A stretch of DNA of 64,000 bases from Vigna angularis (GCF_016808095.1 NC_068975.1:18421501-18485500), one strand, 5' to 3'; numbered from the stretch's first letter, positions 50,042-62,817 are shown. The notes: generated by a model from the letters alone, not told the origin. Numbers and translations: made by a program.

Positions 50042-50470
50042 GGGAGGCACGACGGAGCGAGGGCCAGGGAGCGGCGGAGCGAGAGCGAGGGAGCGGCGGA
50101 GCGAGAGCGAGGGAGCGACAGAGCGAGACTGAGGGAGCGGCGAAGCGAGAGCGAGGGAGCGGCGAACGAGACTGAGGGAGCGGCGGAGCGAGAGCGAGGG
50201 AGCGACGGACGAGACTGAGTGAGCGGCGGAGCGAGAGCGAGGGAGTGGCGGAGCGAGAGCGAGGGAGTGAGAGATTGACGGAGCGAGAGAGCAAGGGAGG
50301 AGGGAGAGGGAGGGATAGGGAGGGAGAGTGAGGGAGAACGAGTGAGAGGGAGGGAGAGTGAGGGAGAACGAGTGAGAGGGAGGGAGAGTGAGGCAGAACG
50401 AGTGAGAGGGAGGGAGAGTGAGGGAGAACGAGTGAGAGGGAGCGAGAGTGAGGGAGCGAGGTAATGAGCG
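50042..50470. repeat. GAGCGAGAGCGAGGGAGCGG purine tandem array
   Basis: Two related arrays adjoin. One is a roughly 20-24-bp unit (GAGCGAGAGCGAGGGAGCGG, 50042-50280). The other is a 36-bp unit built on GAGGGAGAGTGAGGGAGAAC (about 50300-50460). They are strongly strand-asymmetric in purines. The minus-strand Ser/Leu/Pro ORF is a product of the repeat. Confidence 0.9.
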
Positions 50471-50957
50471 AGGGAGTGTTAAGATCTGGAAAATGAATAG
50501 GTCTCGGTTCTTGCTCGCCTGAAGCCATACATGCGTATAGGTCTCGGTTCTACACCTGACCGAGGCCTATAGTTCTTAAAAAAAATGAAAAAAAAAATAT
50601 GAAATGATTATATACCTCGGTTTCCGTTTAAACCGAGGCATAAACATTATTTTACACTGGTTCTGAACGAACCGAAGCCATAGGCTATGCACTTATTTCA
50701 AATTTCAGAGACTGTCAGGGGGTAGGTGGGCTGTTAGGCTTCGGTCATTACTTTAACCGAGGTAATATAGCTTATATGCTTCGGTTGATTTTGGACCGAG
50801 GCATATAAGTTGGCTTAAACTGCAAAAATGCCACCGCATTTTGATAGACTTCGGTTGCACCTAAACCGAAGCCTATAACGCGAGTTAAAAAGCAGTTTTT
50901 TTACTAGTGTAACCTAGAAAGTCATTAACTTGTTTCAATTACATTATACATTTTTTT

Positions 50958-51331
50958 AAGGGTGAAATATGTTTTTGGTCTCTTAACTTTTAGGGAAAAT
51001 TGGAATTAGTCTCTATTCAAAACTTTTGCCTAATTTAGTCTCCAAACTTTAGACATGTGTGAATTTAGTCCTTTTAACTAAATTTTGTTAGGTTTATTTG
51101 ATGTTTCAAGTGCGTTTTATGATAGCATTTGAGTTGTTTATACCGTTTGACACATTTTTGTTTCAATATTAACTGAGAAATGCGTTTGAAATATCTAATA
51201 AAGTTAACAAAATTTGGTTAAAAGGACTAAATTCACACATTTCTAAAGTTTGGGGACTAAAATTAGTTCAAAGTTTGAAAGAGGGACTAATTTTCACCGA
51301 AAGTTAAGGGATCAAAAACATATTTAACCAT
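50958..51331. mobile_element. Fold-back MITE with about 130-bp arms
   Basis: The left arm starts TAAGGGTGAAATATGTTTTT. The right arm ends ATCAAAAACATATTTAACCA, its imperfect reverse complement. Similarity extends through AATTTAGTCCTTTTAACTAA. No ORF is present. Such elements are common in plant genomes. Confidence 0.75.
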
Positions 51332-54283
51332 TTTTATAAAATTAAAAAACACAATGACAAGAATAAGATTGCCATGAGAAATGCAAACATGGAATACAAC
51401 TAAAAGCAATGTAATCCAACTTATAGAAGTGAGTAGTTAGTGAAGAGACACCACTTAAAAGAAACCCCACTCTTGTGAAATCCTAGCAATGTGCAACTTG
51501 CACTTTTCTCTCATCTTGTCACTGTCCTCTAAGTGGTTGAGATCAATGACCGAAAGCTCGCATTTCTCAACGGCCACTAGGAGACTGCATGGAGGCATGT
51601 CGTCAACGATGTCGACGCTCCGACGAGAGTGCACGGCGTAGAACCTTCAAGATGTGTAGGGTTTCCAGATGTGGAGGTGATGAGTGTTCTTTGCTCAGGG
51701 ATGAGAGAAAAAAATGCAAGATTGGAAAGAAATGAAATGCTGACGAGAAACAAAAGCTCTATAGGACGAGATTTCGAAGAAATGAAATTGGAATGTTGTG
51801 CTGTGGGATGGCGAGATTGAAAGAAAGGGGTTTTGCCTTCATTACACAAGTCTCCTCTCAAACATCTCAGACAAATAGTAAATTGGTAAGAACCTTAATG
51901 TTATCAACTTTTTTTCTTATATAAGTATATCCTAAAACATTCTTTTTTTCATAGTTCAATTGCAGCACATATAATGTTAGAGAAATCAACAGCTAAGGCT
52001 AAAAAGCTTAGATGGTTGACCCTCAAGGTTTGATATTTTGGTCCATATTTTCTTATAATTATCTTATTCCAGCGATTTTCTTTAATTATTTATAATTATG
52101 ATGACATATTATAGTGTAATAGACAAACCAACTCATATGAGTATGGTTATTATGTAATGCATTGGATGAAGATCATTATTCGTGCACATATTACAAGTGG
52201 TTGGGAATCGATAATATTTGCATTTAATAAAAAAAAAATTCTGCATTGATTAGAAATCATATACACTAATTGAAATCATTGTGTTTTATGCAGAGATTCA
52301 ACACTCTTACCATTCTCGACATCGGAGAACCCTCGCAAAATATGTGATACAACTGTAAAATAATATGTTATTGTTAGGATATAATAATTTGTACATTATC
52401 TTATCATAATTTGTACATTGAGTTCATTTTAGGTTATTATTCTTGATTCAAGAATATATTATGGACTGTTTTTGTACTATACATACTTGTTTTGACATGC
52501 AAGTATGTTTCTGTGTGTAGGATATTATCTTTTAAAAAATGTAGGCTTTAGGTTGTGATTATTACAATCGAGACAGAAAAAAGTCTATAACATCAGTTCG
52601 GGCTCCAATCAAAGCTAAATATCTTTAAATTCAATAAATAATTTAATTAAAATTTGATATAAGACGTGGGTTGTTAAAATAATCAAAGCAAAAATGTTTT
52701 ATAGCGTTGGTTTTACTCCCATTAGATTTTAAATAATTATTTAATTTAAAAAATTTAAGTTTTTAATTTCTTTCAAAATCAAATAATTAATTAAAATTTG
52801 ATAGTGTGTATGATCTCGATGTATAACCTCGGTTGATGTAGAACTTCTAGGTTATAAATCCAATTTTTTTAATTTATTCTCAGTTTTGTATTTTGTTTTT
52901 TTATTAATCAATTCAAAATTTTAACCTTTGTGCTTATGTTCTTGAGACTAAAATATATATTTTTATCTTATTTTAATGTCTTGGTTCGAAAACTGCGATC
53001 ATTTGTCAAAAAATAACTATTGAAGTATTATTTCGCTGTATTAACGAGTAAAGGATGGTGATCAAACTTTATAAGTAATGAAAATTTACAACCAAAGCTT
53101 TAACGACCTGATTTAGTTCATTTTCAAATATAACTTTAACATAGAAAACAATAATTTTTTTTAGTTTTTCTTTTTCTTTATCTCATATGTTTCTTACTTA
53201 TCTTTCTAATTTATTTCTTTTATATTATACAGTTTCTTTATTTGTTGCATTAGTTTCAATATTATACTTTTACTAGATGTTTGGACCCTCATGACACCTC
53301 CTTTCAAGCCTTCTCTAGGAAACCATTTCACAAACTTTTCTTTTTTTTAAACCTATTTTGGGGTTAAATTTCAAACAATTTTATTTATTTAAGTTTCTCA
53401 TAATATTGGTTAAGTACAATGTCTATGTTGCACTCTGAGAAATTTGTGTAAGTTCAAAGAAATTGTAATTTGTGGTTGAATTGAATGAACACAATTTTAT
53501 CCTATTATGACGAATTTATTAATGTTGGAACTTCTGCTGTGGCTATTGCATTGTTATCGAAGTTGTGATTTTGATTAATTTTTGGAGCTAATGTCTAATT
53601 GTTCCAAATGTTGTTTAATGATTTTCTCATTACGTGGTTTGACCCATTCAGAATATTTGAAAACAAATTTGTTTAACGCTGGCTCCACCCATACTAAGCA
53701 GAGAAATTTACAAATTCATTGTAGAGTTGGTTTAATCAACACTACCCTATAATAAATTATAATTCTTTTAATTTTATGTGTATGCTTAATCAACATTACC
53801 TTATAAAATAAATATATTATATATTATTAACATCGACTAAATGGTACTACATTATAATAAAATAAAATACTATTAATTCTTAACGGTGACTTAACTAACA
53901 CCATTCTTAGAAAATAAATATATTATATATTATTAGTGTTAGTTTAGTACAAGTTACAATATAATACATTATAATTATAATTTGCGTTAAATATAATTCT
54001 ATTATCTAAACTTTTATATATAACTATAATTCATATTTGTCACTTTTGTTTCAAATTTTAAAAATAATAGATGTAATCTTTTAAAATTAATTGTGTTCAA
54101 TTTTTCTAATGTATCAAATAGCATTTCGGACACACATTATAGTGATTTATATAATTTGATACATTTTAATTCAAAATTTACAAAAATAATAATTTTAATT
54201 TGAAAAAGTAGAAACATTTAATCTTTATAATTTTTTAAATTCTTAGAGTCGGGTTGATGATATTATCTTAAATATTAATGTTT
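51332..54283. other. Intergenic, mostly uncharacterised AT-rich DNA
   Basis: No gene can be supported. The stretch 51540-51870 has higher GC and ORFs on both strands without a recognisable domain. Scattered CTCGGTT/AATCGAG words near 52560-52860 may be decayed CACTA ends. A 25-base phrase starting AAAATAAATATATTATATAT occurs twice (about 53808 and 53910). Confidence 0.4.
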
Positions 54284-54592
54284 TAGGCTTTATTCACTTG
54301 AATGGATTTGGGAGAGAGTGATTGAATGAATTTTGAGAGGATTTTAAGGTAATTTTTTTTTTGTTGTTTATTTGAGTGGATTTGGACGTGAGAGTGAATT
54401 TGGAAATAAAGTTTGTGAGAATTAATGTAGGATTTGATTAATGTGACAGATTAAAAAAATTTACTTTCAAATTCACTCTCACTTACCTCCAAATTCACTC
54501 AAATAAACAACAAAAAAATTATTTTCAAATCCTCTCAAATTCATTCAATCACTCTCTCATAAATCCATTCAAGTGAACAAGGGATTAGTGTC
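54284..54592. mobile_element. Fold-back MITE with about 125-bp arms
   Basis: The left arm reads TTCACTTGAATGGATTTGGG and continues through GAGAGTGATTGAATGAATTT to GTTGTTTATTTGAGTGGATT. The right arm (54460-54590) is its reverse complement with few changes. The central loop is about 50 bases. It is non-coding. Confidence 0.85.
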
Positions 54593-54795
54593 GAGCATTG
54601 GTTTAGTCAACATTATTAACATTTGTCATGAAACAGATTTAACGTAGATCCTTTTACGGTTGTCGCATTAGTTGTGGTGGACAACGTCACTGAGATATTT
54701 AAAAGTGTCAATTTGATCTATAGATCACGGTCAATGCTAATCCATTCTTGAAAAAGTCCTATTTTAGAAAATATGTTCAAGTTAGGACAAAAAAA

Positions 54796-55845
54796 TGTCA
54801 GAGCGGCTGCAGCGGAATGATTAACGCGGAATAACAAACCAAGAGGGTTTTTAATACGAATGTGTGCCTTTTAATTTCTACTCAATTAAACTTACCAAGC
54901 AAATAATAAAGAAAAATAAAGAGGGTAAGGTTGAGAGAAATTTGCACAGATGATTTTATCCTGGTTTAGATCTTACCAATCCTATATCCAGTCGCTTATC
55001 TCAAAACAAGATAAACATTTTACTACTCACAAAACAATTACAAATTACAATCACAAAGAAACAATTTGTAAAAGTTTAGAAACCACCTCTCTTGATACCA
55101 CAAGAGATGAACCTGCACCTCCTTTGAGTCTTCACAAAGGATGAACACCTTCTGCGAATACTTCACGAAGGATGAACTTTCTCTTCCGAACACCTCCTTA
55201 GACACACCAAGGATGAATCGACTATTTCCTCTGTCACCGTAGCAGCACTTCACCAGCTCCACAGACACGAGTTTCACAAGCCGAGCAAGAACACACAAGT
55301 CTCAATGATTTCTGAGTACTAGAGCACAAGGAAAAAGTTGTTGTTGATGAATAAAGAGAGCCTATATATACACTCAAGCAAATACTCTTCCATTCTTCGT
55401 AACTGGCCATTTAACGCTTTTAATCAATTAATACAAGTGTTTAATGGATTAAAATGAGTGCAACGACTAGTTTTCAAAAGCTGGAAAACTCCAACGATCA
55501 GCTTTAATCGATTAAAATGTATTTTAATCGATTAGCTAATAGATTAAAATTTATTTTAATCTATTAAATCGAAAAAAGTTGAGTTTTCAGCTTTTACTCA
55601 TTTTAATCGATTAATACTTGTTTTAATCGATTAAAACAATGCGATTTTGACTCTGGACATTAATTATATAATATAAAATTACACGGAATCAAAACCACTA
55701 AAAATCTAAGTCCTAGACACTAAACTACAATTATTACAAAAGCTTTCCATAACAATACAAGTCTTCATAACATCTTCTTGAATCTTGATTTCTCTTGACT
55801 TGATTTGGACATCATCAAAACTTCATCTTCATCATTTTGCTAACA
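54796..55845 (-). repeat. 3' LTR of Copia-3
   Basis: On the minus strand a TATA box (TATATATAG, about 55365-55374) is preceded by several AATCGATT-core palindromes (55420-55640). The 3' LTR is followed by polypurine tracts at 55846-55862, 55968-55980 and 56008-56020. Confidence 0.88.
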
Positions 55846-56830
55846 TTCTCCCCCCTTTTGATGATGATAAAAAACTCCTTTGATTTAGACCTTTTAGTAA
55901 TAATCTGGATAAAAACACAACTTATAGAGGAAAAGAGCATTAGAAAATAATAAGCTTTAAACATTTTCTCGCCCTTTTTTATGATAATTAAAAAGCTGTG
56001 TTTCATGTTCTCCCCCTAAGATAATGCTCTCCCTTAATAAAAGCATGTATGCATAAAATATAATTCAAAATTAAAGATTTATTCAAGCATACACATAGGA
56101 TATTTAAAGCATATGATTTTAGGATAAAGAACTTTTAGAGAAAAAAAATCATACTTTGAACCATACCAAATAAGAATTTTAAAGCATAGAAAATATGGCT
56201 AAATTTTCAAAAATGCACAAAAATGCACAAAATGAAAAAAAAATGCAATCCTAAGAGATTTTTAAAATTTCTGGATCTCTTCTATTGTTTACCCCTTTAA
56301 GGACAACTCCAAATTCGTTTTGCAATGATAATCCTCTAGGTTGTTACCAAATTTTGTTTAGATCTTCCTCTTGAGGATTGTCATTACTCTTCTCTTCATT
56401 TGTTGTTCTTGTCAAATCTTCAAAATTACCTGCATCAGATTCATCTGACTTAAGAGGTTTTGCCTCAAGGTCCACAATTTTATCAAAGACAACATGCTTG
56501 AAATAAAGTTTTCTTAAATTTTGTTTTAAAAAAAATTAAAAGTTAAACATTGTCCTTTGGGTTATAAAAAAAAAAATCATTTTACAACCCAAACATATCT
56601 ACCACTTGGAACACCATAATGCTTAACTTTACATTTATTTGAAGTATGACCCATTTTCATACAATAAAAGCATGATACAAAGTTTGTGTTCGTATAAGTT
56701 GTTCCTTTTTCTACCCATGTTCTACGGGTTCTATTATTATGTTTATTTTTAATTTTAGGAACATATTTTTAACAATCTTATTTTCATTATTTTTACTACA
56801 TTCTCTTAAGGTTGTGTGTTCTAGTAGTTT
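55846..56830 (-). other. Copia-3 polypurine tracts and pol remnant
   Basis: Three polypurine-like tracts (AAAAGGGGGGAGAA and similar, minus strand) lie within 180 bases of the LTR. Next come A/T-rich sequence and a short pol remnant containing words shared with Copia-1 (CCTCAAGGTCCACAAT). The end of gag (CWVKKG-like, ending near 56600) is also here. Confidence 0.6.
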
Positions 56831-58231
56831 CTAAAAATTTTCGCAAGAAGTACATTCATCACTACTAGTAAATTTACCATTTTCAAGAAATAAAACTTTA
56901 TTTTTCAAATTTTTATTCTCTTCAAGAATATTTTCAAAGTCTAATTTTAAATTTTTATTTTCTTTAGAAATATTTTCAAAATTCAAATTAAAATTTTTAT
57001 TTTCTTCAAGAATATTTTCAAAATTCAATTTTAATTCTTTGAAATTCTTTTTCAGTTTCTTATGAGCTTTATCTAAATTTTCTGATTCTACTATTAAAGC
57101 AACATAAGTTTCGTGCAATTCATCTTCACTAATTTGACTGTAATTATCAGAATCGCTAGATGTACTTACTTGGCTTCTAGCGTCGTCGTCTGCCGTTAAA
57201 CAAATGTTTGCTTCTTCATCCGATTCGCTCAAGTCGAAAATTGTTTCGTTGTTATCGTCGTCATCGTCCCATGCGATGTAGGCTTTCTTTTTCTTGAAGT
57301 TTTTCTTTTCCTTTATTTCTTCATTCTTCTTTTGATTTGGACAGTCCGCCTTTAAGTGTCCCCTTTCTCCACAACTATAACATTTATAGTGTGAGGAAGA
57401 TCCTTGATTTTCTTTCTTTTCGAATTTTAATCTTCCTTGGTCTTTTGATTTCATGAACCTGTTGAGCCTCTTTATCACGAGTCTCAAATTTTCTTCATCT
57501 TCTATTTGGCTCTTGGTCCTTTCTACCTCAGATTTTAAGGCTAGACTCTTTTTCTTAGTTTTTGCTTTTGCTTTTTCTTCATCTAGTCTTCCGAGATCAA
57601 GCTCATGCTCTCTCAATTTCCCAAATAATGTCGCCATAGTCATTGTATTGAGATTTTGTGACTTAGAAGTTGCAGTCACTTTTGGTTGCCACGACCTGTC
57701 TAAAGATTTCAAAATTTTTATATTAAGTTCATCATTTTCGAAAGACTTACCTAGTCCAATGAGATGATTAACGATGTTGGTGAAGCAATTTTGAATGGCT
57801 GAGATTGTTTCTCCTTGCTTCATCCTGAACATTTCGTATTCCTGGATCAAGGTATTCTTTCTCGCTCTCTTTATGTCATTTGTACCTTCGTGGGTTACTC
57901 TCATCACTTTCCACATTTTTTGAGCAGTCTTACAAATAGAGATCCTGTAAAACTCGTCAACTATTAAAGCAGATGAAATAATATTCTGAGCTTTTACATC
58001 ATTTTGAAATCTCTTCTTATCTTCAGCAGTCCACTGAACACAAGGCTTTGGTTCCTACATATTGTTAGTAGGAACAAAAGGGTCAAATGCAATAGCTTCC
58101 CAAATATCAAAATCAATAGACTCAATAAATATTTGCATTCTAACCTTCCAGAATGCATAATTTTCACATGTGAATAGGGGTGGTCTATTGATAGAAGCAC
58201 CCTCTGCAAAAGTTTGATATGATCTTACCAT
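56831..58231 (-). pseudogene. Copia-3 gag with one stop codon
   Basis: A single frame runs from an ATG near 58231 (MVRSYQTFAEGASINRPPLF) to 56831. It is interrupted only by a TAG at 58055-58057. The order is an N-terminal Copia gag motif (NYAFWKVRMQIF), the UBN2 helical domain (YEMFRMKQGETI, ILKSLDRSWQPKVTAT), a CCHC knuckle (CYSCGERGHLKADC), the KKKAYIAWDDDDD motif and an acidic Ser-rich segment. A four-fold near-repeat of LNFENILEENKN-type units, likely coiled coil, precedes a final CTSC motif. The long coiled tail fits Sirevirus gag. Confidence 0.82.
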
Positions 58232-58265
58232 TTGAATAACTATCAAATCAAGCTTTGACGTCAAT

Positions 58266-59315
58266 TGTCAAAGCGGCTGCACCGGAATGGTTAGCATGGA
58301 AACACAAACCAAGAGGGTTTTTTAATACGAACGTATGCCTTTTAATTTCTACTCAATTAAACTTACCAAGCAAATAATAAAGACAAATAAAGAAGGTAAG
58401 GTTGAGAGAAATTTGCACAGATGATTTTATCCAGGTTCGGATCTTACCAATCCTACATTCAGTTGCTTATCTCAAAACAAGATAAACAGTTTACTACTCA
58501 CAAAACAATTACAAATTACAATCACAAAGAAACAATTTGTAAAAGTTTAAAAACCGCCTCTCTTGATACCACAAGAGATGAACCTGCACCTCCTTTGAGT
58601 CTTCACAAAGGATGAACACCTCCTCCGAGTACCTCACGAAGGATGAAATTCCTCTTCCGAACACCTCCTTAGACACACCAAGGATGAATAGGCTATTTCC
58701 TCTGTCACCGTAACATCACTTCACCAGCTCCACAGACACGAGTTTCACAAGCCGAATAAGAACACACAAGTCTCAATGATTTCTAAGTACTAGAGCACAA
58801 GGAAAAAGTTGTTGTTGATGGATAAAGAGAGCCTATTTATAGACTCAAGCAAATACTCTTCCATTCTTCGTAACTGGTCATTTAACGGTTTTAATCGATT
58901 AATACAAGTGTTTAATCGATTAAAATGAGTGCAACGGCTAGTTTTCAAAAGCTGGAAAACTCCAACGGTCAACTTTAATCGATTAAAATGTATTTTAATC
59001 AATTAGCTAATAGATTAAGATTTATTTTAATCTATTAAATCGAAAAAAGTCGAGTTTTCAACTTTTACTCATTTTAATCGATTAATACTTGTTTTTATCG
59101 ATTAAAACAATGCGATTTTGACTCTGGACATTAATTATATACTATAAAATTATATGGAATCAAAACCACTAAAAATCTAAGTCCTAGACACTAAACTACA
59201 ATTATTACAAAACTTTCCATAGCAATACAAGTCTTCATAACATCTTACTGAATCTTGATTTCTCTTGACTTGATTTGGACATCATCAAAACTCCATCTTC
59301 ATCATTTTGCTAACA
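58266..59315 (-). repeat. 5' LTR of Copia-3
   Basis: This 1,050-bp LTR has the same ends as the 3' copy and AATCGATT-core palindromes at about 58880-59110. Confidence 0.88.
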
Positions 59316-59641
59316 AAAAAATCCCAACTTCTAGAATCCCCCTTAAATGGATTGGAATGAAGGTTATACTAGGTTTAGCCCACTATAAAAAAACATCGAA
59401 AAACATAAACTATTTTGTTCATATATATTTTTATTTCTTTTTCTTAATTTCTGATCAATTAATAGACTTTTTTTTGTGGTTTTCTTGATGATCAATAATT
59501 ATTAGGATTTATGTTCTAGATTTCAATAGGAACCATCAATTATTACTTTGATATTCATATTATTTGGATTATTATTTTATTAATCTTTAAATTTCAATCA
59601 AATCTTAACAAACCATACAAATATAAAGAGAGAAGATATCC

Positions 59642-59642
<1 letters not shown>

Positions 59643-59700
<58 letters not shown>
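59643..59700. repeat. (TA)n microsatellite
   Basis: About 28 uninterrupted TA units. Confidence 0.95.
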
Positions 59701-59705
<5 letters not shown>

Positions 59706-59771
59706 TACCATACCTTTAATACAATTCGAGAATAATTTTGTGGAATGGGTTAGCTATCAAATACATTAATG

Positions 59772-61066
59772 CAACTAAGGGATATTGCCTCGGTTGTTTT
59801 AGGTTTATAACAGCGGTTCTGCAATCGAAGTATATTCAGGCGAGGTAAAATGTCAAGACTTTTTTTCTCTGTTCAAAAAACTCGAAGTAGTAACACGATT
59901 AAAAGAAATAAAAAAATGGGTCTATTGCCTCGATTCTAATTTGAACCGAGGTCGTAGACCCCTAAAATTAAATAATTAAAGGGTCTATTGCCTCGGTTGG
60001 ATCCAGAACCGAGGTAATAGATCATTTTTACCTTAGTTTTTACCAGAATCGCTGTCTAAAGTATATATGTATTTTTAAAAAAATTATTGTTTCTATATCA
60101 CATAAACCATATGAAAGAAATCCTAGAAACACAAACAAACGCAAAAAACATTGTTTTCTATTTATCGGGAAATCTTTTTGTTTTTTTTTCAAAGTTTAAA
60201 AAAATATTTAAAATAGTTACATTTTGAATTTTGAGCTAAAAAATTTTGTGCAGGAATTTCATGATTTTTTGGTTCTTCATACAAATTTTCATTTCATTTA
60301 GAGTTCGTTTGAGCATACTCTCAGTTTTACATATACCTATGTTTTGATGTGTATGGTGTATGAAGAACAATCAACCAAACAAAAACTTGAAAAACGTAAA
60401 GCGAAACTAACCTGAAGGTGAGTTTGGGGCTGAAACAAAACAAAATGAACATCCTAAAGCATCTAGTCGAAGAGCTGAAGAACACCTGTGCATAAAATCA
60501 ATCGGTCAAAACGAAAGAAAATCATACCTAAGCACTTAATCAACGTAAAATAAGAGAAAAAAAGCAAGAAAAGTTGAAGAGGATGGCTGCAAAAATGGAA
60601 GAAAGAGAGTAGTGGCACACACCACAAACAGAAAAGCTTCTGTTTGAAAATGCATTTGTTCGCAAAATTTAACCCTAAACAAATGTTATTACCTCGGTTA
60701 TTTTATTAACCGAGACAATAAGGGTTTTATGACCTCAGTTCTATAAAGAACCGATGCCTAAACCTTCTAAAAAATATTCAATTACTTTATGCCTCGGTTC
60801 TCTAAACAACCGAGGTTGTAGACTTTTGCAATAATTATAAAAATGTTATTGTGTTAGTTTTAGGCATCAGTTCTTTTTGAACTGATGCATATACCTTTGC
60901 CAAAAATTACAAAAATGTCACTGCGCCAATTTTAGGCATTAGTTCTTTTTGAACCGAAACATATACCTTTGTGAAAAATTACAAAAATGCCACCGCGCCA
61001 TTTTTTGTTTCAATTCCAAATAAACCAATGTAAAATGCGGGAGTTAAAATCTTTTTTTTACTAGTG
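59772..61066. mobile_element. Second non-autonomous CACTA element
   Basis: The right end TTTTTTTACTAGTG (61053-61066) matches that of the element at 49263. Both flanks carry CCTCGGTT/AACCGAGG subterminal inverted words (59788-60060 and 60690-61030). The left terminus is degenerate (CAACTAAGGG), so the left limit is approximate. It is non-coding. Confidence 0.7.
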
Positions 61067-61203
61067 ATTAATAAACTTCATATAATTATATCTAACGGAA
61101 ATATTGCCTTTTGATAAAGTTATAGTTATAATTTTATTTAATTATTCTTACTTATGAATCAATTTCTAGCATACAAAGAAAATAATACAGAGAGGTAGAG
61201 ATA

Positions 61204-61206
<3 letters not shown>

Positions 61207-61240
<34 letters not shown>
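61207..61240. repeat. (AT)n microsatellite
   Basis: About 17 AT units just left of the plastid-derived insertion. Confidence 0.95.
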
Positions 61241-61242
<2 letters not shown>

Positions 61243-61382
61243 AAGATTTATTAAAATTTCATGAATTGTATGACTATATGTACAACAAGAAATAAAAAAA
61301 ATGAAGTATGAATATAACAAGAGAGCAGAGAGTTTTGTAAATATATATACAAATAATCTACACCTCCTTTTTGATTTCATTC

Positions 61383-62499
61383 ATTGAATTTCGTTTGTTG
61401 ATTCGAGCTAAGTTCTATAAAAACACCTGTCTTTTTTTAAATATGCTGAACAGTTCCTGTAGGTTAAGCGCCTCTTGTCAAAGAAATGAAAGAATAACAT
61501 GAATATTGAAATAGGTTTCATTCTTTATAGGATCCACTTTCTGAAGATCTCTTCCCTCTTTTTCGGGTCAAACATTCCTTGCAACAATTCGATAAACAAC
61601 CCTTTGGGATAGATATAGATACCCCCTAGAAACGTATAGGAAGTTTTATCCTCGTACGGCTCGAGAATATAAAAAATTCTATGTATTTCAAAAATTATGA
61701 TGTAAAATAGAGCAATAAAATCATCAAATCCATTAAACAATGACTTAAGTATTTTTCTTTCGTATTTGCTTTCTGAAAATAAAACTCTTCCTATTTTTAC
61801 CTCCATAACTCAATTTGAAGAATTATAAAAAAACTAAAAAGAAAACCAAGCCTTTAGCAGCTATTTCATTTATTGAGTGGTCTCTATCCCCTTTCTTTCC
61901 GGTGTTTCATTTCTTTATCATTCATTTCTTTTTTCTAAAATTTTTGATAATAGAATTGATGATACAATTTGAAAATGGTATTTCCTTAATTCCCCGATTT
62001 TTTATATTTTCTTTGAATCTTGGGGTTTAGAGATTACTATGGGAATCTTCAATTTTTTAAAAAAAGGGGAGCAACATACGTTTTTTTTCTCTGAAAGAAT
62101 TATACAAAAAGTTAATTCCTGCGGATAAACTTTTTGATCAAAAAGTAGTTTGATTAATTTCAACCATTTTTTTTAACCTTGCGGAAATAAGATCCTTTCT
62201 ATCTTTATAAAAAAATATACTTATGAACTTTTTAGAATTTATTCAATTTTAGATACTTGTTCTTGAGAAATGAATAAATTCGAGCCCCATCATGTACTAT
62301 TTACATCATTAATCCCTTTCCTGTCCCCAAAACCAAAAAAAGGGGGCCTAGTGGAACAGAAAAAATGATGTCAAGTCAAGAGCATGTTCATTTCTAAAAT
62401 ACTAGAAAAAATGGCGGATATCAGAATCCACCCCTAATTGAATCATGTCTTTCAAGACGCACGTTGCTTTTTTTTTTCATTTCAAACGATGTTTTACTC
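61383..62499 (-). pseudogene. rps16: rps16 (plastid ribosomal protein S16) pseudogene
   Basis: Exon 2 (about 61383-61610) preserves words such as TTTATCGAATTGTTGCAA and GAAGAGATCTTCAGAAAGTG but has lost frame. Exon 1 (about 62459-62499) keeps GTAAAACATCGTTTGAAAT and AAGCAACGTG but lacks its ATG. The intron between them retains group II domain V (GAGCCGTACGAGGATAAAAC, about 61652-61672) and the 5' end GTGCGTCTTG. In Phaseolus-type plastomes rps16 is itself reported as a pseudogene, so part of this decay may predate transfer. That point is inference. Confidence 0.85.
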
Positions 62500-62817
62500 T
62501 CACATTCCCTTAGTTTAGATACATTATGTAATTATCGAATCGTGACTAGTCATTGATTCATTCGCTACATAATAATCTATCCTTCTTTTTTACGTTTCGG
62601 TCTTTCTTATATATAATGAAAACCTTTTTCTTTTAAAAGTAAAGACATAAATGAAAATGAACTTGATATTCTAGCAATAGATTTTATACACTATTCTATT
62701 TTTTATAATTTATAAAGTAGAAAAATGGTAATTTTTTTTTCAAAAAAAGGCAGGGGTCCCTTTTAATTATGAGATACAATCTGTATTCAAATATGATATA
62801 CATCATAAATAGATATG

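Larger units (their letters stand above)
49263..50909. mobile_element. Non-autonomous CACTA element
   Basis: The 1,647-bp unit starts CACTAGTACAATAAAC and ends GTTTTTTTACTAGTG. The terminal repeat is CACTAGTA, flanked by the 3-bp target duplication TAA (49260-49262 and 50910-50912). Both ends carry inverted subterminal words built on CCTCGGTT/AACCGAGG. The middle holds a possible captured gene fragment (about 49680-49900) and a purine repeat array. No transposase is present. It lies about 1 kb downstream of the ABC transporter. Confidence 0.88.
54796..59315 (-). mobile_element. Gag-only Sirevirus derivative (Copia-3)
   Basis: The two LTRs are each 1,050 bp (54796-55845 and 58266-59315), start TGTCA and end GCTAACA. 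They are flanked by AAAAA on both sides, a possible but low-information target duplication. The internal region is only 2.42 kb: a gag on the minus strand and a short remnant of the integrase/RT junction (about 56290-56500, resembling 6840-7060 of Copia-1). Most of pol is deleted. LTRs differ at several sites, so it is older than the element at 29207. Confidence 0.88.

Noticed and set aside
49959..50528. Minus-strand ORF of 189 codons rich in Ser, Leu and Pro
   Set aside because: It is a translation of the purine tandem array; period and codons follow the DNA repeat.
61525..61806. 93-codon minus-strand ORF as a novel gene
   Set aside because: It reads from group II intron sequence into decayed rps16 exon 2, so it is a chance frame in plastid-derived DNA.
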